A stretch of DNA of 64,000 nt from Chiridota heheva (lineage: Eukaryota > Echinodermata > Holothuroidea > Apodida > Chiridotidae): positions 427,501 to 491,500 of the forward strand of contig JAIGNY010003294.1 of NCBI GenBank assembly GCA_020152595.1. The letters run 5' to 3'. The notes under the pieces are model-generated. The model saw nothing but the letters and a program-made list of their open reading frames with translations, made no database searches and had not been told where the DNA came from. The translations under genes were made by a program, and so were the position numbers. Of this stretch, positions 54,396 through 64,000 are shown piece after piece; the stretch's first letter is position 1; every line of letters starts with the position of its first letter.

Positions 54396-54411
54396 TTTTT
54401 TTTTCTTCTAG

Positions 54412-54488
54412 GGGATCTGGCAGCTAAATCTTCAAGCAATATCTCCGGTTCACGCCTTACTACTTCAGACACCAACAAAGGAACAAAG
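54412..54488 (+). CDS. RANBP3: RANBP3-like, exon 2
   Basis: A 77-bp exon between TTCTAG and AAG|GTATAT. In the phase set by exon 1 it reads (G)DLAAKSSSNISGSRLTTSDT then NKGTK, a Ser/Thr-rich low-complexity segment as expected for the disordered N-terminal region of Ran-binding protein 3. It ends in phase 0, matching exon 3. A second frame is also open across this short exon, so the assignment depends on phase agreement with its neighbours. Confidence 0.6.
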
Positions 54489-55539
54489 GTATATTTTGTA
54501 TTTCACGTTTTCTTTGCATAATCTAAGAAAGTTTAAAGGTCCTTAAGCTGTTCATATGACATGCTTGGCTTTTGCATGGCTCAGGGTCTGTAACAATCGC
54601 TTTTGGTGGTGTTGGTGAGGGGTAGGATTCAACATATGGCCACTGAGGCACACCACTAAACTTCATTAGTGTGCCACCTTCATAATCTGCCTCTGCATAT
54701 ATGGCTAATTCCAGCGGGACAGATTTACACTATCTTTTTTGTTTTAAAGGCCTGCCAAAAACAATGTGTAAGATGTAACCTCCTGAGTTATGGATATAGT
54801 CATGGTAAACAATCTATAATTCACATTAAAAAACAATCCTTGAAACTAGAGGATTCACTGGCTGTATAGTGACAAAGTAAAATCAGCATAACAGACTGGA
54901 CAAAAATAACACTCAATTGTATTTAAATGACTTTCATTGGAAAAAACTATCTGTTCCCCTATGAAATATACTGTTTTCTTTGTTTTTTTGTCAAGTTAAT
55001 CACTTTTATGCATATAATCAGTAAACATGTGACTTAGTTATTCAAAATATGTACCTGAAAACACTATGGCTCATTAATGTTGACAGGACGGGTCAGAAGG
55101 GACAGGACATTATTAATTAATATTTTGATAAACACATCATTTAAGCTATAGTGATGTGATGATCAATTGCTTTTCTCAAATTTATTTTTAATCAACAACA
55201 ACAATTGTACTACAAAGTAATAATAAAGTTACTTGCAACATTAATAATCATAGATTACCTCCTTAATAGACAGTAAATTGGAGCACATTCATTCATGCTT
55301 GAATTTAAGCTAATTTTGGTTTGCTTATTTTATTGGTCAACTAATTACTCAACATTTAACTTCAAAAGGGAATTTCTTTATTATCTTATTATTTGGGACC
55401 AACAAGTATGTGCAAAAAGATGTCAATAGATTAAACTTAACAATCTTGAGTGAAATTCACACATTTATGTTTAATCTTTGGCGTTTTTGCATTACAGTTT
55501 ATTCAGTTTTACTGTTTTTTTCTAATATAAGTTATTTTA
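54489..55539. other. RANBP3 intron sequence, nothing else seen
   Basis: A/T-rich intron DNA; no repeat family or ORF recognised. Confidence 0.4.
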
Positions 55540-56520
55540 AATGATGGAACTTGAAGTGTAGACCAGGGGTTGTGTTAAACTTTTGTCCAGTGTATTTGGT
55601 TACGACAAGCCCTTGATTTTCGGCGTATTGTGTAAATTTGCCGTTGTACGTACAGGGCACTGCGTTTTGTACAGGGCCGGCACTGCGCTTGCGAAGCTTG
55701 CAAGTATTGTTAACACACACACACACCTGTGTAGGCCTGCTTTGTTAAAGTGAATGAAAATTGCACTTAAAATACCGAAAACATTAAAAAATCGGACAAT
55801 TATTATCATAAAAATATTAAGAAAAAGTTCATATGCAATCCTTGTATAATGCTGATTGTTGAATCATGAAATTTGGGTTAACAATCCCAAAATAAACCAG
55901 AAAATACTTTTGTTTATTGTATCCAAATTTTCACGAGGTTTTAGTAAACTTTGACTAATTGTCAACGATAATATACTATTCAGAACTTAAACACACCTAC
56001 TTCCTTACAGTGTAGTAACTTGACTTGCATTGTGATCACTTCACAGATACAAGATCAACACAATACAGGAGGAAAGTTAAATCCTAGCTAATAATATCAA
56101 TGACAATTGACAGCCTGCTTTCAAAAGAACATTAAAACTTTCAAATACACTGTACACTGTATGTACATCATGCATAGGGCCTATGTACTAGCCTATATGT
56201 GTTTATGTACAGCACTACCGGCATGTTGAATCATTTAGCTATTAGTCTTGTAGTTGTGTCATTTTCCTTTTATTTATGAGTAATTTAAAATCATTTTTGT
56301 GTGAAATAAAACTATGAATCGCACCACAGAGGTAAGATGTTCATGATTTTCATTTATCTTAATGAAAAACTCTAGCGTAAAATTCCACATGCTATATCTA
56401 AATCTTACGACGCAGGTACAACTTGTGTCGTAAGAATTTTTAGCCATGGCGTAATATACGACAAATTTGTTGGTAAAGCGATCTCTATCCACCAGCACTT
56501 GTTTTTGAAAATGCGCTTGT
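55540..56520 (-). repeat. Dispersed repeat family R1, copy 2
   Basis: The inverse of 6690-7350, with a longer extent. Shared blocks are listed at copy 1. Located in RANBP3 intron 2. Confidence 0.6.
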
Positions 56521-58360
56521 GAGGCGGAGTCAAAGATGGGGAACCCAAAACGGCGATAATATCGCCACGTGGTAGAGTAAGGATTAAGTCAGTTCACGCT
56601 GGTATGTTGTCATCGTATAACATAAGGTCCACAGCCACACTCTAAAAATAGTGCACACCACAACGTTCAGGAAGGGTAAGAATTTCTACACTCTTTGGTT
56701 GCCATGAGGCATATATGTCCTCCATGTGTTGAGTAACATCCCCAAGTGATGCATATAGGATATGTTCTGTTCAGTGTTCCGGTTGCTGCCATTGGCCAAG
56801 ACATAATCTGTGACATTTTATTTAAGGGTCCCCCTAATACCATCAATACCCCCTTTGCCTTTAGATGTTGACGCACATATCACATATCACATGTACACAT
56901 TTTTGTACAGTAGTATGCAAGCAAATCACATGTGCAGTACATATGTGTGCAGTGGGCATGCAACAGAAAAGTGTATGACTGACATGACAGGAACATAATG
57001 ATGGGTGAAGAAGGCAGACATAGTAATTAAAGAGTGCACTAAAGGCTGAAGGGAGTTTTTCTTTATAAATAATATTTTGTTTACTTTTTTTATTGATAAA
57101 GTGATCAATTATATTATTTTTAACAACAACATGGAGTGTTAAGAAGTAAAACAGCTTTCTGTTTACCCTATTTAACAACCCAGAGATGATTTTTTTTAAA
57201 TGTGACAGAAGGGACAAAATATAAGAAAGGGATAAATTGTGACAGACAGGACAGATTTTGACATGGAATATCAGATCAATTATACAGCAAAGGCTATTTT
57301 TATTTTATTTTTTAGGTGAGGTCATCTTGATAGAAGATGGGAATCATCTTTGAAGCAAAAATATGTATTTATATAAGAAATACACAACTTTTTTATGTAT
57401 TTTTGTGACAGACAGGACATGGCAATATGGTTATTTCAAAATGGTACAAGATTGTTATATGTCATGTTTTGGGTTAAAATTCTTTAGTGGTGGATAGGGA
57501 AAGTATCATACTTCATAGTCAACCAATAATGATTATCCTTGAAGCATAAGAACTGTAACAGAGGACAACTCAAATTTCCACTACAAAATTGGTGGAAATA
57601 CTACAGTAGTTCTGTTTCACCAAACTTCAAGTCTTGATCAAAATATATCAGTTAGAAGAAAGCAAAAAGAATTTCTGAAATCTTGGTTAATGACTTTCCA
57701 AGAAAAAATGATTTACAAGTGGAAAATGTACTTTGAAAATTCATGCATGTGAAACCCTTACCTGGAATTAATCATATATTGAATATTTTGAATGGGAGAA
57801 GTTGGCTACAGTGAACAGGAAAAGGGATATTATACCCTCGACCCAGATTTAACAATTGAACACAATTTGATAACCTTTGAAATTTGGGAAAGAAATATAA
57901 AGAATATTCAACAAAAATATTGTAAAAATGGGCCAGCAGTACGAAACTGACCGAGTAATACGGCATTTTTTGGGACCTGCACTACGAAAATGATGCAAGA
58001 AAGGCACCTACTTGTGCAGCATATATATACCTCACATATGGAAGTGCCCACTTCCCCACCCCTTCCCCCTCCCAGGCGAAATTCCTTCTTTTACAGTTTT
58101 ATGGGTGTAACAACACTCTTTTACAGTAGACTTTTTACACCAGTTATTTTCATACAAATTCTCATCTATTTTTTTGTGTACAGTAAATCAAATGTTTGTT
58201 AAAGTACTCACTGAAATGTGCACCAATTGTCTGTAAATACATGTTTGTATTGTCTTAATAAGAAATCTTGTTTTACAATATCCAAATAGTAACATATTTC
58301 AAGTAATAAGTTCAAGAAACCTTACATTGAAAAACTATCTGATATCTTTTTATGCAACAG
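56521..58360. other. RANBP3 intron sequence, nothing clear
   Basis: Contains several scattered GTGACAGACAGGACA phrases (about 57238 and 57408, related ones near 55082 and 57205) that may mark a degraded repeat. No gene. Confidence 0.4.
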
Positions 58361-58406
58361 AGGCCTGCTGAAGATGATGCAAATCCTGAAGAAGCCAAAA
58401 AGCAAG
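58361..58406 (+). CDS. RANBP3: RANBP3-like, exon 3
   Basis: A 46-bp exon flanked by TATGCAACAG and CAAG|GTAGAG. It encodes RPAEDDANPEEAKKQ plus one base (phase 0 in, phase 1 out), an acidic-basic disordered stretch. The exon joins in frame to both neighbours. Confidence 0.65.
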
Positions 58407-59430
58407 GTAGAGTAGGCTTCCGTTATACAAGTGGTTAATTACTGATAGGTAGCTTAATCTTTTTACAGTCATTATAGTCACACTAAAATTCTTTTGTTCT
58501 CAGTACAACAAAACTTTTGTTAAATTTTGTTTGTGAAACCCTTTTAGGAAAACCCTTCTATTTTAAGTACAATAGACCTTTTGTTGTGTGTGTTGTTTTT
58601 TTTTGTTTTTTTTGTGTCATTAGGCCACAGGAAAATTCTTCTGTTCTCATCAGTACAATATAATTTTATTCTTATATTTTTGTAGTCATAAGGCCACAGA
58701 AAAAATTATGTTGTTCTTGTTACAATGAAACTTCTTGAATTTAACATGTCAGGTTTGATCCTTTACTACTTGAATTTGATCAGTTTCATTCGAGCAAATA
58801 CTGTTATTGTTATACATTTACAGTATACTAAGTGGGAAAAATATATTAATATCATGGGAAGTATCCTCACTGAATTAAGGGCAAAGTAATAAGCAGGGGT
58901 GGAAAATATTGTAGACCACGGCACTATATTTCAGGTCTCCAGAAAGATAAAAGAGGAAAAGAATCAAGAAAGAAAGGGGGAAATAAAAATGAAAGAAAGA
59001 AATGAGAAAAGAAAATACAAAATACAATTTTCTTCCAGCCAAAAATCACAAAGCAAAAAATATTTGCAAGGTCCAGACTAGGAAAAACTGTTCCTACGGT
59101 TATACATGTAAACTGCAGAAAAAACTGGAATTTGTGGGAAGATTTTTTACTTAAAAAAATAAAAAATAAAAAAAATGGTTCGTTTTTTTAGATTTCTTGA
59201 GGAAGGAACAATATATGTGCTCCCGCTTCGTCATCTTCTCCTACTCTCAATCCATTCTCACTGGCATCCTCAACATGCCCTGGTACAATCCACACATCCT
59301 ACAAATCCTGAAAAAACTTCACGCTCTTTCTTCCTTAACGATAACATCGCACAGATTTCTCACAATCAACAGGAAAAATGGAAGTGACTGTGGCATTTAC
59401 TTCTGAAATGTATTTATTAGATGATACCTT

Positions 59431-59970
59431 TCTTTATATATTTGTTGCACTTCTTTCTAATACATTTCTGTGCTTCACATATTTGTTGCACTTCTTTCTA
59501 TACATTTCTGTGCTTCACATATTTGTTACACTTCTTTCTATACATTTCTGTGCTTCACATATTTGTTACACTCTTTCTAATACATTTCTGTGCTTCACAT
59601 ATTTGTTGCACTTCTTTCTATACATTTCTGTGCTTCTCATATTTGTTGCACTTCTTTCTATACATTTCTGTGCTTCACATATTTGTTGCACTTCTTTCTA
59701 TACATTTCTGTGCTTCACATATTTGTTGCACTTTTTTCTATACATTTCCGCGCTTCACATATTTGTTACACTTCTTTCTATACATTTCTGTGCTTCACAT
59801 ATTTGTTGCACTTCTTTCTATACATTTCTGTGCTTCACATATTTGTTACACTTCTTTCTATACATTTCTGTGCTTCACATAAAGTGTTTTTTACACTTCT
59901 TTCTAATACATTTCTGTGCTTCACATATTTGTTGCACTTCTTTCTATATATTTCTGTGCTTCACATAAAG
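59431..59970 (+). repeat. 40-bp minisatellite
   Basis: About 13 units of CTTCTTTCTATACATTTCTG then TGCTTCACATATTTGTTGCA, with single-base variants (TTACAC for TTGCAC, one CACTCTTTCTAATACA). Because 40 is not a multiple of 3, successive units rotate through three frames, so long hydrophobic ORFs appear in all three plus frames. It lies in RANBP3 intron 3. Confidence 0.96.
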
Positions 59971-60229
59971 TGTTTTTTCCCCTTGATATTTTATTTATCA
60001 ATGGGTACAGGAACTGCACTGTTAGTATGTCTTAGAGAAATCTATAATTTCTTCAACACAATTTAACTAATATTTTAAAAATATGCGGCTTTTGCTTTAA
60101 GTACCTCGAAAAAACAATTTTAGGAAATATAGATGTGAATAACAGATTGAATACAATTCATCTAAAACAGTATCTGACTACTACTAATTCCCACTGTCAT
60201 TGATCAAAACACTTTACTCAAAGGCAGTC

Positions 60230-60390
60230 TGTAAAATGAGTACCAGCATTGCTGGAGAGTTTACCTGAGATAGACTGGCCTCCCATCCAGGGGGAGTTGT
60301 GTGTTCTCATCTGCTTACACCAAGAAAAGCGGGAATAAGCACCGGCCCTGTGGGCCTAATGGCTCTGATGGATTAACTTTTTAACTGTAA
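60230..60390 (+). mobile_element. SINE-like element
   Basis: GAGATAGACTGGCCTCCCAT, CCAGGGGGAGTTG and GCGGGAATAAGCACCGGCCC followed by TGTGGGCCTAATGGCTC form a phrase I recognise as a common short interspersed repeat of marine animals. No A/B box pair is obvious in this piece, so it may be a SINE body without its head. Confidence 0.45.
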
Positions 60391-60547
60391 GTGGGTAAAA
60401 GTTTTTGGTCAGATGTTAAATTCCAACAATTTTTATTAATTGCTGTCTGAATACCTAAAACTACCATACATGAGTGGAACACACTTTTTGGTATGGAAGT
60501 TGTAAAGAGGTAATAAATATTTGTTCTCCATTTAATTTCTTTTTCAG

Positions 60548-60592
60548 AGACTGAAGCGCAAGCTTTTCGGCCACAGTTTTGGACAATTACAG
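60548..60592 (+). CDS. RANBP3: RANBP3-like, exon 4
   Basis: A 45-bp symmetric phase-1 exon between CTTTTTCAG and ACAG|GTATGA, encoding (E)TEAQAFRPQFWTIT. The length is a multiple of three with equal phases, so skipping would keep the frame. The PQFW segment sits where the vertebrate protein has its Pro-rich stretch before FRLKPPTLIHG. Confidence 0.65.
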
Positions 60593-60699
60593 GTATGACT
60601 CACCTAAAAACCTTCTTCTGATTTACGTTTTAAACATCGATGACTTTAGATACAGAGCTTGACTGACTGTTCAAATCAGGACAAGAAGTGAATGAACAC

Positions 60700-61000
60700 C
60701 GTGTTTACACGCTTCTCTTCTCAAATAGTGTTCAGAGAGCCAGGCAGGAGGGGACTCTCCTGCTGCCGGAACCGCCATTTGACGTCCTCATCAGAGGGAT
60801 AGTGAGTACCATCCGACCATTCTCCCAAAGGCTGAATGAGGAGTAGGAGCTGCAGATGACGCTCTTTCATTTTGATGTTTGGTGTATCTGTCTACATAGC
60901 TGTAGAAAATCGAATGGGACTTGGGTGAGCCTCGAAGCTGGGACCTGTAGCATCTCAGTCGTACGCTCTACCAACTAAGCTACTGTACCTTCAGGAATCA
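60700..61000 (-). mobile_element. tRNA-derived SINE
   Basis: On the minus strand, TAGCTTAGTTGGTAGAGCG (A box) is followed after about 35 bases by a B-box-like CAGCTTCGAGGCTC (about 60930-60990), the RNA polymerase III promoter of a tRNA-derived SINE head. The body extends toward 60700 (GCGGTTCCGGCAGCAGGAGA region). It is not a real tRNA gene: the cloverleaf is degenerate and a body follows. In RANBP3 intron 4. Confidence 0.6.
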
Positions 61001-61179
61001 CTTTAGGATAGCCATAAAAGATTGTGTAGTTTTCTTCCTTCTGGTGTTTTCGAAGTCAGTGGGCAAAGTTCCCCCCTTACAGGATTTCACCTTCCAGATT
61101 GCATGCTTTCTGCCCTGTCGGAAGATAAAATTGGGAGATTATTAAAATAAATTTGATTGGAAATTGGGTACTATTTGAT

Positions 61180-61480
61180 GGGAATTTCCCAATAGTTGAA
61201 GAAAAATTCCCCAATAGTTGAAAAAAAATTCCCCAAAATTGGCCAATTTTCTCAAAAATTGAACGAAAACAATTCCTGAATATGAGTAAAATTCCAGATA
61301 ATTAAAGAAAATTTCCTAAAAATTAAGGAAAAAGAAGGAAAATTCCAGAATAAGGAAGAAAATGCTCCAAAAATTGAATTGAATTGCAGGAAATTTCCCA
61401 CAAATTTAAAAATTCTGCAAAATTAAAAAAATTATGCAAATTAATGGGTATTTCCCAAAATGAGAGATTTTTCAATTAGC
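61180..61480 (+). repeat. A/T-rich AAATTTCC array
   Basis: About 15 loose units such as GAAAAATTCCCCAATAGTTG, followed by AGCAGAAACTTGAACATGG and TTTACCAGTGTAATGTTTCC, the same end box as the array at 25780-25880. Confidence 0.55.
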
Positions 61481-61799
61481 AGAAACTTGAACATGGTTAC
61501 AAACTTAATTTACCAGTGTAATGTTTCCGTCTTGTAATCAATCAGGAATCCTGTTTGTGATTTTTACAAAAGCCCTGGCAACTTGGAGACCAAACTTGTT
61601 TAGAATTCAGGAACCTGGAGAGTTTTTAATTTTATTGGAAAGGGACATTTGTGACTTGTGTTTCATTGTGCAGTGTAATCATAATGTAATTTCCTAAGAC
61701 CGTTTGGTTATTAGTTTGCTAGGTTTTTGATCAGTTTGCTAGGTTTTTGATCACTTGCTAGTTTTTGATTGGCTTGATGGGTTTTCAAGCCTTGTTGAT

Positions 61800-62010
61800 G
61801 AAGGTAAGCAGGATAGGTCAGTTGGAAAAGTACTGGACTTTCATGCTGAGTGGTCTCTGGTTGGAGCCCAGACTTGGACAGGGGTACTTACAAACTCTCA
61901 CTGTGTTCTTAGCAGTGAAAAGGGTACCTGGGATATCAGCAGGGGATGGTTTACAGATGATGACGAGGAAAGGATCTGCCCACCAATATCTGACTTCCTT
62001 CTCTTCTGCT
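61800..62010 (+). mobile_element. tRNA-derived SINE
   Basis: TAGGTCAGTTGGAAAAGTAC (A box, about 61814) and GGTTGGAGCCC (B box, about 61860) with an anticodon-arm-like TTTCATGCTGAG between. The body continues to GGGTACCTGGGATATCAGCA. The ORF over this interval is a translation of the SINE. In RANBP3 intron 4. Confidence 0.55.
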
Positions 62011-62099
62011 GGTTTTCACATTTTGAATTTGATATGAAGGTTTTGAAAGTATATAGCTTTCGATTTTAAGAGTGACATTGTTTTTTCACTTCATTGTAG

Positions 62100-62183
62100 A
62101 AGAGCAAAAACCGGAGTTTCGCTTGAATCCTCCGACACTGATTCATGGTGTTGCAAAATCAGCTCCTAAAATAGACGAAGAAG
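62100..62183 (+). CDS. RANBP3: RANBP3-like, exon 5
   Basis: An 84-bp symmetric phase-1 exon (TTCATTGTAG before it, GAAG|GTAAAG after) encoding (E)EQKPEFRLNPPTLIHGVAK then SAPKIDEE. FRL-PPTLIHG is the conserved N-terminal motif of RANBP3, the nuclear Ran-binding cofactor that works with CRM1/XPO1 in nuclear export and also exports SMAD2/3 and beta-catenin in vertebrates. This is the block that identifies the gene. The FG (FxFG) repeats and Ran-binding domain would lie beyond the window. RANBP3L is a possible alternative; a single pre-duplication orthologue is expected in an invertebrate. Confidence 0.75.
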
Positions 62184-62509
62184 GTAAAGTCTTTTTCTCT
62201 ATTTTTCCACACCAGAAACTAATGAAGCCCCATATAGCTGTGATGAGCTCAAATTCTTTATTTTATTTTGCGTGACGTTGTCAGACTTGTTTGCCTCTGG
62301 TATTTCAAACACAGTACAACCTAATTTATTTTGTGTATTCTCAATACAAGCTAAAATATTTCTCCCATGCCAACAAGGTTTTGAATGTAGATAACCATCC
62401 TAAAGCATGAAATTGTTTTGCGATTATTGAAAACTAAACATACCAAAAATGAAAAATGCAACTATTTGTTTTGTAATTTTCTGGTATTATAGTTTTACTA
62501 AACACATTT

Positions 62510-63790
62510 TTTGGTTCTGATGCAATCAGCATCAGGGACCTATGCAGTCATAATTGTGTGTGTGTATTGTATGTGTGTGGGTATGTATGTATGGGTGTAT
62601 TTATGTATGGGTGTATTTATGTATGTGACTGAGCTTGTAAACATGATATCTCAAGAACAGTACAGTACAGTGGATTCATGTCATATGTAGTACACAGATA
62701 GCCCATGGCAAGTAGATTTGCCCTATTGTTTTTGGTGCTGATGTCATGTGGGGCTTAATATAAAAATCTTGAAATGCTCATATTTTAACAACTGCATATC
62801 TGTTTTGTTTCATATTTGGTACAGTTATGACATCAGCTAGTGTGTACATGTTCATGGTATAAAAATGTTGAAATTCATTAATATGCATAGCGGGTAGGGC
62901 TTATCATGATTTTGTTAAAAATTGCTTGTAAACACGAACGATACGTGGGAATCATGTCAAATGTGGTACACATATAGCCCATGGTCTGTAGATGTGCCCT
63001 ATCGTTTTTTGGTGTTAATGTCAAGCATATTTATGAGTAGGTGGGGGCTTTAAATTAAAATCTTGAAATGCTTATATTTTAGCAACCGCGTATCTCTTTT
63101 GTTTCATATTTGGTACAGTTATGATGTTAGCTAGTGTGTACATGTTCATTGTACCAAAACATTGGATTTCATTAATGTGCATAGTGGGTGGGGCTTAAGC
63201 TGATTTTGTTGAAAGAGCTTGTAAACACAGTATCTCAAGAAAGATACATGGGAAACAGTTCATATATGGTACACGGATGGCCCATAGTCCATAGATGTGT
63301 GCTATTGTTTTTGGTGGTGAGTCATGCATATTAATGAATAGGCGGGGCTTAATGTTAAAATCTTGAAATGGTTATATTTTAACAACCACATGTCTTGTTT
63401 TGTTTCATATGTGAAGTAATTATGTTGCTACTTAGTGTGTATATGTTCATGGTACAAAAGTGTCAAATTTCATTAACATGCATAGTGGGTGGGGCTTAAC
63501 ATGATTTTGTTGAAGAAAGCTTGTAAATACAGTATTTCAAGAATGATATTGGGATTCAGATTATACATACACAGATTGTTCATAGACTGCAGATGTGCCC
63601 TATTGTTTTGGGTGGGAAGGTCATGCATATTAATGAGTAGACAATTAGGGCATAAATTTAAATCTTGAAATGCTCATATTTTAACAACCGCATGTTTGTT
63701 TTGTTTCATGTTTGAAACAATTAAGTTATTAGGTAGTGTGTACATGTTAATGGGATGCAAATGGTTGAATTTAATTAATTGTGAAATTCC
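62510..63790 (+). repeat. Tandem repeat with about 300-bp unit, about 4 copies
   Basis: Each unit contains in order AAATCTTGAAATGCTCATAT, TTTTGTTTCATATTTGGTAC, GTGTGTACATGTTCATGG, TGCATAGTGGGTGGGGCTTA, a ..TATCTCAAGAA.GATAC block and GCCCATAG..TGTAGATGTGC. The TTTTAACAAC word recurs at about 62783, 63077, 63376 and 63680 (spacing 294, 299, 304). Units differ by 10-20 percent. No coding frame is conserved. Located in a RANBP3 intron. Confidence 0.88.
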
Positions 63791-64000
63791 ATTCTTATGA
63801 GTACTGTAAGTTATTGGTTGTCATTGTTATTTTGAGCCCAGTGTGCAGCAGCATTTATTATACAAAAGTTCAAGCTTAAAATTCATATTGCTCGTTGGAA
63901 CCCCAAAACATTTGGTTTTCTAGTTCCTTGATGCCATAGTACAGTTTGACTTTTTGTGTTCAATAGCAATATGAGTCAGGGCTGTACTTCCTGGAGGACA
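63791..64000. other. RANBP3 intron sequence to window end
   Basis: No exon recognised before the edge; the next RANBP3 exon lies outside. Confidence 0.35.

Noticed and set aside
59378..60066. 150-200-residue Cys/Phe/Leu-rich repeat ORFs in three frames
   Set aside because: Artefact of a 40-bp minisatellite whose unit lacks stops; no start context or domain.
60930..60990. Possible tRNA gene
   Set aside because: A and B boxes are present but the cloverleaf is degenerate and a SINE body follows.
61755..62069. 104-residue ORF starting MLVFDWLDGF
   Set aside because: It reads through a tRNA-derived SINE inside a RANBP3 intron.

Overview
The window is non-coding-rich, intron-rich, transposon-loaded animal DNA. 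GT-AG introns, a three-exon sulfotransferase of a kind abundant in invertebrate deuterostomes, a RANBP3-like host gene, several LINE clades, hAT MITEs and Polinton/adintovirus-like remnants point to a marine invertebrate. An echinoderm is my best guess from overall texture (recurrent 'taggcctaacgtta'-like words and gene families), but the species cannot be fixed from sequence alone.

Host genes. (1) A THAP zinc-finger first exon at 979-1156 (+), whose fourth zinc ligand is Gln instead of His. (2) A complete sulfotransferase-like gene on + in three exons (26042-26352, 29489-29603, 31716-32246; 318 aa). (3) The 5' half of a RANBP3 (Ran-binding protein 3) orthologue on +: TATA box at 44893, start codon at 44982, and coding exons at 44982-45003, 54412-54488, 58361-58406, 60548-60592 and 62100-62183. 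Their phases are mutually consistent and the gene runs off the right edge. (4) A broken tandem PC4-like gene at 23880-24493 (-).

Mobile DNA fills most of the rest. LINE reverse-transcriptase relics lie at 1985-5113, 11585-14250, 40590-41575, 45490-46420, 48090-48900 and 50620-52125 (all -), and at 10095-11300, 20290-21030 and 26770-29280 (all +). Three non-autonomous hAT elements have perfect 8-bp target duplications (3324-4364, 49021-50029, 52244-53332); the first two belong to one family. A 539-bp palindromic MITE sits inside the 26770-29280 LINE, which itself lies in intron 1 of the sulfotransferase gene. Three tRNA-derived or SINE-like elements lie in the RANBP3 introns.

The most unusual region is a group of Polinton/adintovirus-type remnants. 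At 16387-19805 a 3.4-kb near-perfect palindrome, with about 30 bp at its centre, is bounded by AGTAGTAAG/CTTACTACT termini and a 6-bp target duplication. The same terminal repeat recurs at 32399-34247, where it encloses a broken packaging-ATPase gene and a basic core-protein-like ORF, and again in a miniature copy at 36169-36327. The latter two blocks are tandemly duplicated together with a 1.9-2.1-kb flank that carries an expanding TA array. The palindrome looks like a snap-back derivative of a linear, protein-primed element, inserted as a unit.

Tandem repeats: (TA)n arrays at five sites (about 200 to 800 bp), minisatellites of 22 bp (30540-30990), 29 bp (53341-54395) and 40 bp (59431-59970), and a roughly 300-bp unit array at 62510-63790. 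Most long ORFs in the window are translations of these arrays and are not genes.
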